NCBI GenBank assembly: GCA_964496755.1
Contig: CAZCBD010000059.1
Location: 1 to 13,892, forward strand
Direction: 5' to 3'
DNA from: CAZCBD01 sp964496755
Lineage (GTDB): Bacteria > Bacteroidota > Ignavibacteria > Ignavibacteriales > Melioribacteraceae
Length of the DNA: 13,892 nt
Part shown: positions 1-7,628 of the stretch, piece after piece
How the letters are laid out: each line of letters starts with the position of its first letter
Position numbering within the stretch: position 1 is the stretch's first letter
The notes under the pieces: model-generated
Database searches by the model: none
Told to the model about the DNA's origin: nothing
The model's input: only the letters and a program-made list of their open reading frames with translations
Position numbers and translations under genes: made by a program

Positions 1-315
1 TTGGAAGAAACTTACAGAGTGCTGAAAAAAAACGGAAAATTGTTTTTTTCGGTGCCTTTTGATAAAAATAGTTATGAAAATTCAGTTAGAGCAAAAATAA
101 ATTCCAAAGGTGAAATTGAGCATTTATTACCGCCGGAAATTCATGGTGATCCTATGAATTCGGATAATGGTTCTTTATGTTTTTATCACTTTGGATGGGT
201 CTTATTGGATGAATTAAAAAAAATCGGATTTAAAGATATAAAAGCACTTTTAGTTTATTCGAATAAATATGCTTATTTAGGTGAAGAACAAATATTTTTT
301 GTGGCCACTAAATAA
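1..315 (+). CDS. SAM-dependent methyltransferase, C-terminal part (5' end outside window)
   Basis: The visible 104 residues match the C-terminal half of a class I SAM-dependent methyltransferase of the kind found in polysaccharide clusters. A strand-turn-strand segment near the start (RVLKKNGKLFFSVPF) is the usual post-motif region where a 'leader/leaving-strand' methyltransferase says 'L-x-P-G-G-x-L'. It is followed by a loop containing LPPEIHGDP and FYHFGW, then a C-terminal beta strand. The SAM-binding glycine motif is absent, so it must lie upstream of base 1. The TTG at base 1 is therefore probably an internal Leu codon and not a start. The gene ends with two consecutive TAA stops. It lies 44 bases before a giant glycosyltransferase, so it is probably the first visible member of the glycan operon and may methylate a sugar or glycan terminus. 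The substrate is inference. Confidence 0.75.
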   Translation: MEETYRVLKKNGKLFFSVPFDKNSYENSVRAKINSKGEIEHLLPPEIHGDPMNSDNGSLCFYHFGWVLLDELKKIGFKDIKALLVYSNKYAYLGEEQIFFVATK

Positions 316-359
316 TAAGCGGATTTTAAGTATAATTAGAATTTTTATGGAGTTGTAAT

Positions 360-3300
360 ATGAATTATGCTGATAAAATTAAAGATAATTTACAGCAACT
401 TATGAATGAAGAGAAATATTCCGAAGCAATCAATTATTTGAAAAATTTAATTGAATCCGAAACTGAAATTACAATAAAAAATGAATTGATTTTTACCTTA
501 CTTATGATACTTTTTTATCAGGGTAAACTTTCGGATGTTAAACAAATAATTGACAATATCCGAGAAAAAGAGATAAATCCATATTTTTATATAATTAAAG
601 CTAAACTTGAAAGTGCTGAATCTAATATTAAAGGTGCGCTTAAGTATTTTGCAAATTTTTATACTGCTTTACCTTCCGAAACACAAATATTACACCCCAT
701 TTGCAACTTAATAGATAAATTAAATGAGCAAGAATTAAATCAAGAAAATAAAAGCAAACTTCCTCTTATTTCAATAATTTTACTTTGTTATAATAAATTA
801 CATTACACACAAAAGTGCATTAAATCGATTTTAAAAAATACGAATTATGAAAATTTCGAGCTGATTGTTTATGATAATGCGTCAATTGATGAAACCCCGG
901 TCTATTTAGAAACCTACGGTAATAAAATTAAATTTGTAAGAAACAACAGTAATAAAGGATTTATCGGCGGAAATAACGAGGCTGTTAAACATGCTAAAGG
1001 CGATTATTTAATTTTTCTGAATAATGATACTGAAGTTATGGCCGATTGGTTAATTAGCCTTTACAACACATTTGTGCTTTATCCTGATGCCGGAGCCGTA
1101 GGCTCAATGCTTGTGTTTCCCAACGGTACTTTACAAGAAGCCGGCGGCATTGTATTTCAAGATGCAAGCGGTTGGAACTATGGTAGAAATGAAATACCCA
1201 ACTTATCTCTTTACAATTTTGTGCGAGAAGTTGATTATTGTTCGGGAGCATCTTTAATGGTAAAGACAGACCTATTCCATAAAATCGGCGGTTTCGATAT
1301 GTTGTTTTATCCGGCTTACTATGAAGATACCGATTTATGTTTTGCCGTTAGAAAAATGGGCTATAAAGTTTATTATTGTCCACATTCTAAAATTATACAT
1401 TATGAAGGAATTACAAACGGAGTTGATACAGGCGTCGGGTACAAAAAACATCAAATAGCAAATAGACCGAAATTTCAAAAGAAATGGGAAAAGGAATTAA
1501 AAAATCAGAAAAAAGATAGCAGCGAATTATTAGCTGCTTCCGATAGAACAAAATATACCAAAAGAGTGCTGATTGTTGATGATGCTCCGCCACTTCCGGA
1601 TAGAGCTTCCGGTGTGCTGAAAATGTATAATACCGTAGAGGAAATGCTGAAGCTTGGTTATAAAGTTACATATGCATATTTAACCGGTGCCAAATTAGAT
1701 AAGGTTGCCCTTAAGCATCTGAAAAATTTACAACTTAGAGGAGTTGAATTAATCCATTTAAATTATGAGCAATGGTGGTCAATTAGAAAAACCGACGCGG
1801 TTAATACGGTTATTCAAGACATAATTTCATACACGAAAATTAAGGAAAGGAAAATCGACTTAATTTACATATGTTTTTATTGGGTAGCCGATTATTTTAT
1901 TGATGAATTGAAAAAAGTACAACCGAATACTCCTATTTTAATTGATTCGGTAGATATTCATTATTTACGCAAACAACGGGAAGCAGAACTTTATGATAAT
2001 AAAGAATTGTTGAAAGAAGCAAATGAAGTTAAAAAAATAGAATTAAAAACTTACGAAAAAGCCGATTGCTTAACTGCGGTTAGTCTTAAAGAAGTTGAGT
2101 TATTGAAAAAACATTTTCCCGATAAACCCGTATTTTTGATGAGTAATATTCACCCGATCAGAAAAGAGCAACCCTCATTTTCCGAAAGAAAAGATATTAT
2201 GTTTATTGGCGGTTTCAATCATCCCCCGAATGTAAATGCCGTATTATTTTTTGTTGAAAATATTTTTCCGCTAATCAAAAGAAAAATTAAGGATATAAAA
2301 TTTTATGTTGTAGGCAGCAACCCAAAACCGGAAATACTGGCTCTTAATTCAGACGATGTGATTGTTACGGGATGGGTACCGGATTCTAAAGAATATCTCG
2401 ATAAATGTAGAATTGAAGTTGTACCGCTAAGATATGGTGCCGGTGTTAAAGGTAAGGTTGGTGAAGCGTTTTCGAATGGATTACCAATTGTAACAACTAC
2501 TGTTGGGGCAGAGGGAATGTTTATTGAAAATAATGTTCATGCTTATGTGGCTGATGATCCCGCTGAATTTGCCGACAAAGTTATTGATCTCTATTTTAAT
2601 GAAGAAACTTGGAATCGCTTTAGTAATAACGGCAAAAAGTTAATTGAAAAATTGTTTTCAACCGAAGCGGCTTCAAAAAGAATTAAACATGTAATGAGTT
2701 TTGAAAACAAAAATCAATTTTTATCAAAAAGAGCTTTGAATAACCCCGAACCTCCAAAAGTTAGCATAATTATTCCGGTATTTAATAAATATGATTATAC
2801 TGAACAATGTGTTGAGGCTATTAATAAACACACAAATTATAATTACGAAATTTTAATAATTGATAATGCATCTACCGACGGTACGTATGAAAAATTACTT
2901 TCGCACCATACTAGTGTTAGAATAATCAAAAATGATAAAAATTTAGGTTTCCCAATGGCAATTAATATTGGTTTTAAAGAAGCTTTGGGTGAATATATTA
3001 TTGTGTTAAATAATGATGTTTTAGTAAATAAACATTGGCTCGATGAGTTATTAAATGTTGCGGAAAGTGATGAGCAAATCGGAATTGTTGGACCCGTATC
3101 AAATAAAGTAAGCGGAGTTCAATTGGATAAAAATGCAGATTATAACAATTTAAGTGATATGGAAGTATATGCCGAAAAAGTTTACAATCTTAACAAAGGA
3201 AAGACGTTCGATTTTCCCAGAGTAGCATTTTTGTGTACTTTAATCAAAAGAAATGTAATTGAAAAAATAGGTGGATTAGAAGAATTCTTTACCCCGGGAA

Positions 3301-3734
3301 ATTATGAAGATGATGATTTTTGTTTGCGTGCTCAAATAGCCGGTTATAAAACAAAAATTGCATTATCGGTTTTCGTTCATCATTTCGGTTCGGTTAGTTT
3401 CCAATCCTTAGAAAACAATCCTTATGAAATTTTACTCGAAAAAAATAAAAATAAATTTATTTCGAAATGGGGAGCTACTCCCGATGAAATTTGGCTCAAT
3501 GGCAAACCAATTAAAGCAAAATATATTGAGTTTCCTTTACGAAAAGATAAAGCTGCTGAAAATCTTGAAAGAGCGGAAATTTATTTAAATAATTCCAATT
3601 TAGAATATTCGGATTATTATTTAAGCAGGTGTTTAAATGAAATTAATGCCGGAAATAATGTTTTGGGTATTGATAAACAAATGATTTTGAATTTGAGAAA
3701 TAAAATAGAAATGATAAACAAAAATAATGAATAA
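360..3734 (+). CDS. Multidomain glycosyltransferase (GT2-GT4-GT2)
   Basis: A 1124-residue cytoplasmic protein that joins three glycosyltransferase units. Residues 1-125 are helical and TPR-like (SEAINYLKNL; KGALKYF). Residues about 134-380 form a GT-A (family 2) domain with the nucleotide-binding strand at 136-144, DNAS at 172-175, the metal-binding LNNDTE at 220-225 and the catalytic-loop EDTD at 322-325. Residues about 400-785 form a GT-B (family 4-like) domain, with RYGAGVKGKVGEAF at 691-704 and LPIVTTTVGAEGM at 708-720 as the C-terminal nucleotide-sugar site. Residues about 798-1040 form a second GT-A domain with DNASTDGT at 835-842, LNNDV at 883-887 and EDDD at 983-986. The last 60 residues are again helical. 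All three catalytic motif sets appear intact, so it could transfer three sugars in one polypeptide. The ATG follows GGAG at 349-352. It precedes rfbF by 17 bases. Acceptor and donor sugars cannot be read from the sequence. Confidence 0.9.
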   Translation: MNYADKIKDNLQQLMNEEKYSEAINYLKNLIESETEITIKNELIFTLLMILFYQGKLSDVKQIIDNIREKEINPYFYIIKAKLESAESNIKGALKYFANFYTALPSETQILHPICNLIDKLNEQELNQENKSKLPLISIILLCYNKLHYTQKCIKSILKNTNYENFELIVYDNASIDETPVYLETYGNKIKFVRNNSNKGFIGGNNEAVKHAKGDYLIFLNNDTEVMADWLISLYNTFVLYPDAGAVGSMLVFPNGTLQEAGGIVFQDASGWNYGRNEIPNLSLYNFVREVDYCSGASLMVKTDLFHKIGGFDMLFYPAYYEDTDLCFAVRKMGYKVYYCPHSKIIHYEGITNGVDTGVGYKKHQIANRPKFQKKWEKELKNQKKDSSELLAASDRTKYTKRVLIVDDAPPLPDRASGVLKMYNTVEEMLKLGYKVTYAYLTGAKLDKVALKHLKNLQLRGVELIHLNYEQWWSIRKTDAVNTVIQDIISYTKIKERKIDLIYICFYWVADYFIDELKKVQPNTPILIDSVDIHYLRKQREAELYDNKELLKEANEVKKIELKTYEKADCLTAVSLKEVELLKKHFPDKPVFLMSNIHPIRKEQPSFSERKDIMFIGGFNHPPNVNAVLFFVENIFPLIKRKIKDIKFYVVGSNPKPEILALNSDDVIVTGWVPDSKEYLDKCRIEVVPLRYGAGVKGKVGEAFSNGLPIVTTTVGAEGMFIENNVHAYVADDPAEFADKVIDLYFNEETWNRFSNNGKKLIEKLFSTEAASKRIKHVMSFENKNQFLSKRALNNPEPPKVSIIIPVFNKYDYTEQCVEAINKHTNYNYEILIIDNASTDGTYEKLLSHHTSVRIIKNDKNLGFPMAINIGFKEALGEYIIVLNNDVLVNKHWLDELLNVAESDEQIGIVGPVSNKVSGVQLDKNADYNNLSDMEVYAEKVYNLNKGKTFDFPRVAFLCTLIKRNVIEKIGGLEEFFTPGNYEDDDFCLRAQIAGYKTKIALSVFVHHFGSVSFQSLENNPYEILLEKNKNKFISKWGATPDEIWLNGKPIKAKYIEFPLRKDKAAENLERAEIYLNNSNLEYSDYYLSRCLNEINAGNNVLGIDKQMILNLRNKIEMINKNNE

Positions 3735-3751
3735 AAATCCAGAGGTTATAA

Positions 3752-4546
3752 ATGCAAAAAATATCTGAAACTCCAATTTTTGTTCTTTGTGGTGGTTTGG
3801 GAACAAGGTTAAAAGAAATGACGGAGTTTATCCCAAAACCAATGGTTCCCATCGGAAATTATCCAATTGTTTGGCATATTCTAAAATACTATAGGAATTT
3901 TGGGTTTAAAAAATTTGTTTTGTGCTTGGGATTTAAAGCTGAAGTTATAAAATCATATTTCCTGAATTATGCGCAAATGAACAGCGATTTCACTGTTGAT
4001 CTTAAAACAAATAACATGACGGTACATTCCTACGATCATAATTTGGATTGGGAAGTTACTTTGGCTTATACCGGCGAACTGACAATGACAGGTGCCAGAA
4101 TTGCTATGGCAACAGAAAAATATCTTAATGGAGCTGAATATTTCGGAGTAACTTATGGCGATGGTTTAACGAATGCTAATTTGGAAGATGAATTTAATTT
4201 TCATATAAATACTAAAAAAATCGGTACTGTTTTAGGAGTAAATCCACCTTCAAGATTTGGTGAATTAAAACTTGAAAATGAAAATGTGATTGAATTTGAA
4301 GAAAAACCCGATTTCAAACAAAATTGGATTAATGGCGGTTATTTCTTTTTCAATAAAGATTTTTTAAACTATTTAGATAAAGATGAAAACTGTATTCTTG
4401 AAAGAAAACCATTGGTTAATTTGGCGCGCGACAAACAATTGAATATGTATAAACATGATGGATTTTGGGGTTGTATGGATACTCAACGCGATCGCGATTA
4501 TCTAAATGATTTATGGGTACAAAACAAAGCACCTTGGAAATTATAA
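3752..4546 (+). CDS. rfbF: Glucose-1-phosphate cytidylyltransferase
   Basis: Predicted to convert CTP and alpha-D-glucose 1-phosphate into CDP-glucose and pyrophosphate, the entry step to CDP-linked deoxysugars. Visible family features are the nucleotide loop GGLGTRL at residues 14-20, the PKPM lysine at 29 followed by IGNYPIVWHI, the metal-binding YGDG at 135-138, EEKP at 183-186, the WINGGYFFF segment at 192-200, and the RfbF-typical CMDTQRD at 241-247. The length of 264 residues matches characterised RfbF proteins (about 257). The CMDT-x-RD ending and the short length separate it from the dTDP-glucose (RmlA) and UDP-glucose (GalU) enzymes. An AGAGG sequence 7 bases upstream supports the ATG. 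It is the first of four consecutive nucleotide-sugar genes, so CDP-glucose is probably the substrate fed to the downstream SDR and epimerase enzymes. That downstream use is inference. Confidence 0.88.
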   Translation: MQKISETPIFVLCGGLGTRLKEMTEFIPKPMVPIGNYPIVWHILKYYRNFGFKKFVLCLGFKAEVIKSYFLNYAQMNSDFTVDLKTNNMTVHSYDHNLDWEVTLAYTGELTMTGARIAMATEKYLNGAEYFGVTYGDGLTNANLEDEFNFHINTKKIGTVLGVNPPSRFGELKLENENVIEFEEKPDFKQNWINGGYFFFNKDFLNYLDKDENCILERKPLVNLARDKQLNMYKHDGFWGCMDTQRDRDYLNDLWVQNKAPWKL

Positions 4547-4551
4547 TGCGG

Positions 4552-4579
4552 AAATTGTAAAATTAAAATTGTAAAACTA
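4552..4579 (+). repeat. Two-copy 14-bp tandem repeat in the rfbF-SDR gap
   Basis: The unit AAATTGTAAAA(T/C)TA occurs twice back to back, 13 of 14 bases identical, in the 74-base gap between rfbF and the first SDR gene. A partial third unit (AAAT) follows. It looks like replication slippage in AT-rich spacer. No hairpin or promoter was identified in it. Confidence 0.75.
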
Positions 4580-4620
4580 AAATGACGGCAAAGAAATTAT
4601 AATAAAAATCGGAGATAAAA

Positions 4621-5622
4621 ATGAAAATTTTAGTTACCGGACACAGAGGTTATATAGGTACTCATTTAGTTGAATTACTTAAAAATAAAGGTTACGAAGT
4701 TGTTGGGTGCGATTTGAACTTATTTGAAGGTTGTGAATTTAGCGACTATATAAAACCGGATAAAGAAATTATCGGTGACATTCGTGATTTAAAAAAAGAA
4801 GATTTGCAAACCGTAGATTGTGTTATGCATCTTGCGGCAATTTCAAATGACCCGATGGGTGACTTAAATCCGGAATTAACATATAGTATTAATAGAGAAG
4901 GGTCAATTAATTTAGCAAAATTAGCAAAAGAAGCCGGAGTTAAAAGATTTTTATTTTCAAGCAGTTGCTCAATTTACGGCAAAGGCGAGAAGCTTGATTT
5001 AGATGAAACAGCAAATTTTAATCCCGTTTCAGCATATGCGGAATCTAAAATTGCCGCCGAAGAAGCTATTTCCAAGATGGCCGATAATAATTTTTCCCCG
5101 TCTTTTTTGCGTAATTCAACTGCCTACGGATATTCTCCGATGCTTAGAATCGATTTGGTAGTGAATAATCTTTTGGCTTGTGCATTGGCAAAAGGTGAAA
5201 TTAGAATTATGAGCGACGGAACTCCTTGGAGACCTTTAATTCATTGCAGAGACATTGCGCGCGCTTTTGTTGCTTTTTTTGAAGCCGACAAAGAAATTGT
5301 TCACAATAAAGCAGTGAATATTGGCGGCAACAAAGAAAATTATCAAGTGAAAGATGTTGCCGATATGGTACAAAATCTTTTGCCCGAAGCTAATATTGTT
5401 TTTACAGGCGAAGTTGGTGCCGATCCTAGAAATTATAAAGTAAAATTCGATTTGTTAAATAAATTACTTCCTGATTTTAAATTGCAATATAATCTGAAAT
5501 CTGGAATGGAAGAACTTTTCAAAAAATATAATGACGCTGATTTCAGTTTAGCAGATTTTGAGGGTGATAAATATGTTAGGCTTCGTACTTTAAAAAAACA
5601 AATAGATAAAATTAAAGTGTAG
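4621..5622 (+). CDS. Extended SDR: NAD-dependent nucleotide-sugar epimerase/reductase
   Basis: A 333-residue extended short-chain dehydrogenase with an N-terminal Rossmann fold. The cofactor loop GHRGYIG is at residues 7-13, an acidic residue ends the second strand (D31), and MHLAA is at 69-73. The active site is the Ser cluster SSSCSIYG (113-120) with YAESK (Tyr139, Lys143). The segment from about 205 (MSDGTPWRPLIH) and the following R-D-I-A-R-A helix form the sugar-binding half, as in UDP-glucose 4-epimerase-like enzymes. The active-site pattern is that of 4-epimerases and 4-ketoreductases, and lacks the Thr-Asp-Glu/Lys triad of 4,6-dehydratases. It therefore does not look like RfbG, although it occupies that position after rfbF. 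CGGAG lies 7 bases before the ATG. The next gene begins 7 bases after its stop. The exact reaction and substrate are not determinable by reading. Confidence 0.85.
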   Translation: MKILVTGHRGYIGTHLVELLKNKGYEVVGCDLNLFEGCEFSDYIKPDKEIIGDIRDLKKEDLQTVDCVMHLAAISNDPMGDLNPELTYSINREGSINLAKLAKEAGVKRFLFSSSCSIYGKGEKLDLDETANFNPVSAYAESKIAAEEAISKMADNNFSPSFLRNSTAYGYSPMLRIDLVVNNLLACALAKGEIRIMSDGTPWRPLIHCRDIARAFVAFFEADKEIVHNKAVNIGGNKENYQVKDVADMVQNLLPEANIVFTGEVGADPRNYKVKFDLLNKLLPDFKLQYNLKSGMEELFKKYNDADFSLADFEGDKYVRLRTLKKQIDKIKV

Positions 5623-5629
5623 GTGAAAA

Positions 5630-6175
5630 ATGAAATTTATTAAAACTCCGCTTAATGATGCTTACGTTATCGAGCTTGAAAAACGTGGCGATGAACGAGG
5701 TTTTTTTGCCAGATATTTTTGTGTTAACGAATATGCAAAAATAGGACTCGATAATAAAATTGTGCAAATTAATAATTCCCTAAGTGCTGAAAAAGGAACT
5801 TTGCGTGGAATGCATTACCAAATACCCCCAAAAAGCGAAACTAAAATTGTACGCTGCATTAAAGGTGCTTTGTATGATTTTATTCTTGATATGCGCAAAG
5901 ATTCTTCCACTTTTGGTCAATCTTTTGGTATTGAACTTTCGGCCGAAAACAGAACTATGCTTTATGTGCCGAAAGGGTTTGCTCATGGATTTTTAAGTCT
6001 CGAAGATAATACCGAAGCACTTTATTTGGTTACCGAATTTTATTCCCCGGAACATGAAAGAGGTATTAGGTGGAATGATCCGAAATTTAATGTTCAGCTA
6101 CCTTTTGAGCCTAAAATTATTTCGGATAAAGATAAAAATCATCCCGATTTTAATGAAGATTACCATTTGTTCTAA
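5630..6175 (+). CDS. rfbC: RmlC-type nucleotide-sugar 3,5-epimerase
   Basis: Cupin-fold enzyme of the dTDP-4-dehydrorhamnose 3,5-epimerase family, which epimerises C3 and/or C5 of a 4-keto-6-deoxy nucleotide sugar. Its 181 residues match the usual length. Visible family residues are RGFFAR at 23-28, the catalytic base in LRGMHYQ (His62), Lys72 in the ETKIVRCIKG segment, YVPKGFAHGF at 112-121, Tyr132 in ALYLVTE, and Asp166 in the IISDKD loop. The catalytic His/Tyr/Asp set therefore appears intact. It starts 7 bases after the first SDR gene, so the two are almost certainly co-translated. Because rfbF sits upstream and no rmlA or rmlB is seen, the substrate here may be a CDP-sugar and not dTDP-4-dehydrorhamnose. 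The symbol reflects the family, not a proven substrate. Confidence 0.88.
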   Translation: MKFIKTPLNDAYVIELEKRGDERGFFARYFCVNEYAKIGLDNKIVQINNSLSAEKGTLRGMHYQIPPKSETKIVRCIKGALYDFILDMRKDSSTFGQSFGIELSAENRTMLYVPKGFAHGFLSLEDNTEALYLVTEFYSPEHERGIRWNDPKFNVQLPFEPKIISDKDKNHPDFNEDYHLF

Positions 6176-6209
6176 AATTATTTGCTCTAAAGTTATTTGC
6201 TCTAAAGCT
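6165..6209 (+). repeat. Three-copy 15-bp tandem repeat spanning the epimerase stop codon
   Basis: The unit ATTTG(T/C)TCTAAA(A/G)(T/C)T occurs three times in tandem (6165-6179, 6180-6194, 6195-6209). The first copy contains the gene's final Leu-Phe codons and its TAA. Because 15 is divisible by three, each further copy repeats the in-frame ending Leu-(Phe/Leu)-stop. This is consistent with slippage that duplicated the 3' end of the gene. Confidence 0.85.
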
Positions 6210-6257
6210 AACGGAATTACTAACTGAAATAATTTTCTAAATTAATTGAGTTTCAAT

Positions 6258-7205
6258 ATGAAAATTCTTTTTACGGGTGCATCTTCTTTTACCGGCTATT
6301 GGTTTGTGAAAAAATTAGTTGAAAATGGTCATGAGGTTTTTACTGTTTTTACTAAAAACCAAAATCAATACGAGGGAATTAGAAAATCACGAGTTGATGA
6401 AATTGTAAAAATATCAAATCCTTTGTTTAATATGGTATTTGGTAGCAAGGAGTTTATCCAAACATTAAATAAACATAATTTTAATGTTTATTGTCATCAT
6501 TTGGCAGATGTAACTAATTACAAAAGTAATGAGTTTGATTATTTAAAAGCTCTTGAAAAAAACACGAATAATCTTGAGCTTGTTTTTTCTTCGTTAAAAA
6601 AGAACGGATGCAATAGTATTTTACTTACCGGTAGTATTTTTGAAAATGATGAAGGCATTGGAAATAATGATTTACTTGCATTTTCAAAGTACGGACTTTC
6701 AAAGGGATTAACTTTTCAAGTGTTTAGGTTTTTAGCGGAACAATATGGACTTAAACTGGGTAAATTTGTTATTCCTAATCCTTTTGGCCCTTTCGAAGAA
6801 CCGAGGTTTACAAATTATTTAATGAAAAATTGGCTTGCCGGAAATGTGCCTTCTGTAAATACGCCTAAGTATATTAGAGATAATATTCCTGTAGATTTGC
6901 TTGCCGATGTTTATTTGTATTTTCTAAATAATTTAGCAGAATCTTTTGAAACTTTTATGAAAATTAACCCATCGGGTTTTGTTGAAAGTCAGGGGGATTT
7001 TACTAATAGATTTGCTGTAAATATTTCGCAACGGTTGAACATTAATTGTGATTTCAAATTGAATAATCAAACTGAATTTAATGAACCTTTAATTCGTGTG
7101 AATTCTGATAATTCTTTCAATCTTATTAAAGATTGGAGTGAGGAATTATTTTGGGATAATTTAACCGATTATTACAAGTCGTTTTATGAGAAAATAAATC
7201 AATAA
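6258..7205 (+). CDS. Extended SDR, second nucleotide-sugar reductase/epimerase-like protein
   Basis: A 315-residue NAD(P)-dependent extended SDR. The N-terminal cofactor loop is GASSFTG (residues 7-13), in which the central glycine of GxxGxxG is replaced by Ser10. A ThrGlySer at 124-126 and Y-G-L-S-K (Tyr145, Lys149) form the active site, followed by NPFGPFEEPR at 174-183 and a C-terminal sugar-binding region (YIRDNIPV at 205-212). It differs clearly from the upstream SDR, so the two are not recent duplicates. It could act as a 4-ketoreductase finishing the pathway begun by rfbF and the epimerase, but this rests on context only. An ATG at 6258 is preferred over the in-frame TTG at 6246, because the usual SDR N-terminus (MKILFTG) begins there. 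No strong ribosome-binding site was seen; GAG lies 9 bases upstream. The 82-base gap from the epimerase gene includes the 15-bp repeats. Confidence 0.82.
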   Translation: MKILFTGASSFTGYWFVKKLVENGHEVFTVFTKNQNQYEGIRKSRVDEIVKISNPLFNMVFGSKEFIQTLNKHNFNVYCHHLADVTNYKSNEFDYLKALEKNTNNLELVFSSLKKNGCNSILLTGSIFENDEGIGNNDLLAFSKYGLSKGLTFQVFRFLAEQYGLKLGKFVIPNPFGPFEEPRFTNYLMKNWLAGNVPSVNTPKYIRDNIPVDLLADVYLYFLNNLAESFETFMKINPSGFVESQGDFTNRFAVNISQRLNINCDFKLNNQTEFNEPLIRVNSDNSFNLIKDWSEELFWDNLTDYYKSFYEKINQ

Positions 7206-7227
7206 ATTAAGAATTAATGTGTTTTTT
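7206..7227 (+). terminator. Possible weak A/T-rich hairpin with T-run after the second SDR
   Basis: ATTAA-GAA-TTAAT (7206-7218) is a 5-bp inverted repeat immediately after the stop codon, followed three bases later by six Ts (7222-7227). The stem is entirely A/T, so it would be unstable and may not terminate. It could partially separate the downstream membrane-protein gene from the sugar operon. Confidence 0.2.
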
Positions 7228-7255
7228 ATAGAAATTAAAAATCGGATAGAGTTAA

Positions 7256-7555
7256 ATGGAAAATGAAAAATTAGTATCTCTGATTAAGGAAATTGCGAAA
7301 ATTAATAAAATTGAAAGTAGAAATAGTAAAATCGGTGCAATTGGTTCTATGGTGGCTGGTGTTTTGTGGATGTCTTTTTTAATTGCAAGAATTGTTGCCG
7401 GTACAATTGATTTTTCTTTTTGGTTGGCGGGAGTTTTCTTTTTAATTGCTTTTACTCTTTTTGCTTCGGGGTTTTTTATTCTTATCAGAAAAAATTATAA
7501 TGAAAAGATTCTACGTCTTATGGAAATTATTTTGGAAATGCATAAAAGTGGCTGA
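7256..7555 (+). CDS. Small two-helix membrane protein, unrecognised
   Basis: A 99-residue protein that I do not recognise. Residues 1-25 are charged and helix-forming (MENEKLVSLIKEIAKINKIE). They are followed by two hydrophobic segments, about 27-48 and 54-77, separated by a short TIDF turn, and by an amphipathic C-terminal helix (NEKILRLMEIILEMH). This predicts a hairpin in the inner membrane with both charged ends on the same side, probably the cytoplasm. It has no signal peptide and no cysteines. It lies 50 bases after the second SDR in the same direction, so it may be the last gene of the glycan operon. A functional link is unproven. Start at the ATG after TCGGATAGAGTTAA, a weak ribosome-binding region. 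Confidence 0.65.
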   Translation: MENEKLVSLIKEIAKINKIESRNSKIGAIGSMVAGVLWMSFLIARIVAGTIDFSFWLAGVFFLIAFTLFASGFFILIRKNYNEKILRLMEIILEMHKSG

Positions 7556-7574
7556 TTAGTATATCAGAGCCACT
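7547..7574. terminator. Hairpin between convergent operons, possible leftward terminator
   Basis: AGTGGCT (7547-7553) pairs with AGCCACT (7568-7574), continued by GAT/ATC across a two-base AG bulge, leaving a six-base loop. The hairpin spans the stop codon of the small membrane-protein gene. Read on the minus strand it is followed by TTTT, which suits termination of the ABC-transporter transcript arriving from the right. On the plus strand no T-run follows. Confidence 0.45.
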
Positions 7575-7628
7575 GATGCACAACAAATACGTTAAAATAC
7601 GAATGTTGCTAAAACAAAAAGGGTTTAA

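Noticed and set aside
5784..5996. A 70-residue plus-strand frame inside the epimerase gene.
   Set aside because: It lies entirely within the RmlC-type gene in another frame, where the reading frame of the real gene has intact cupin motifs.
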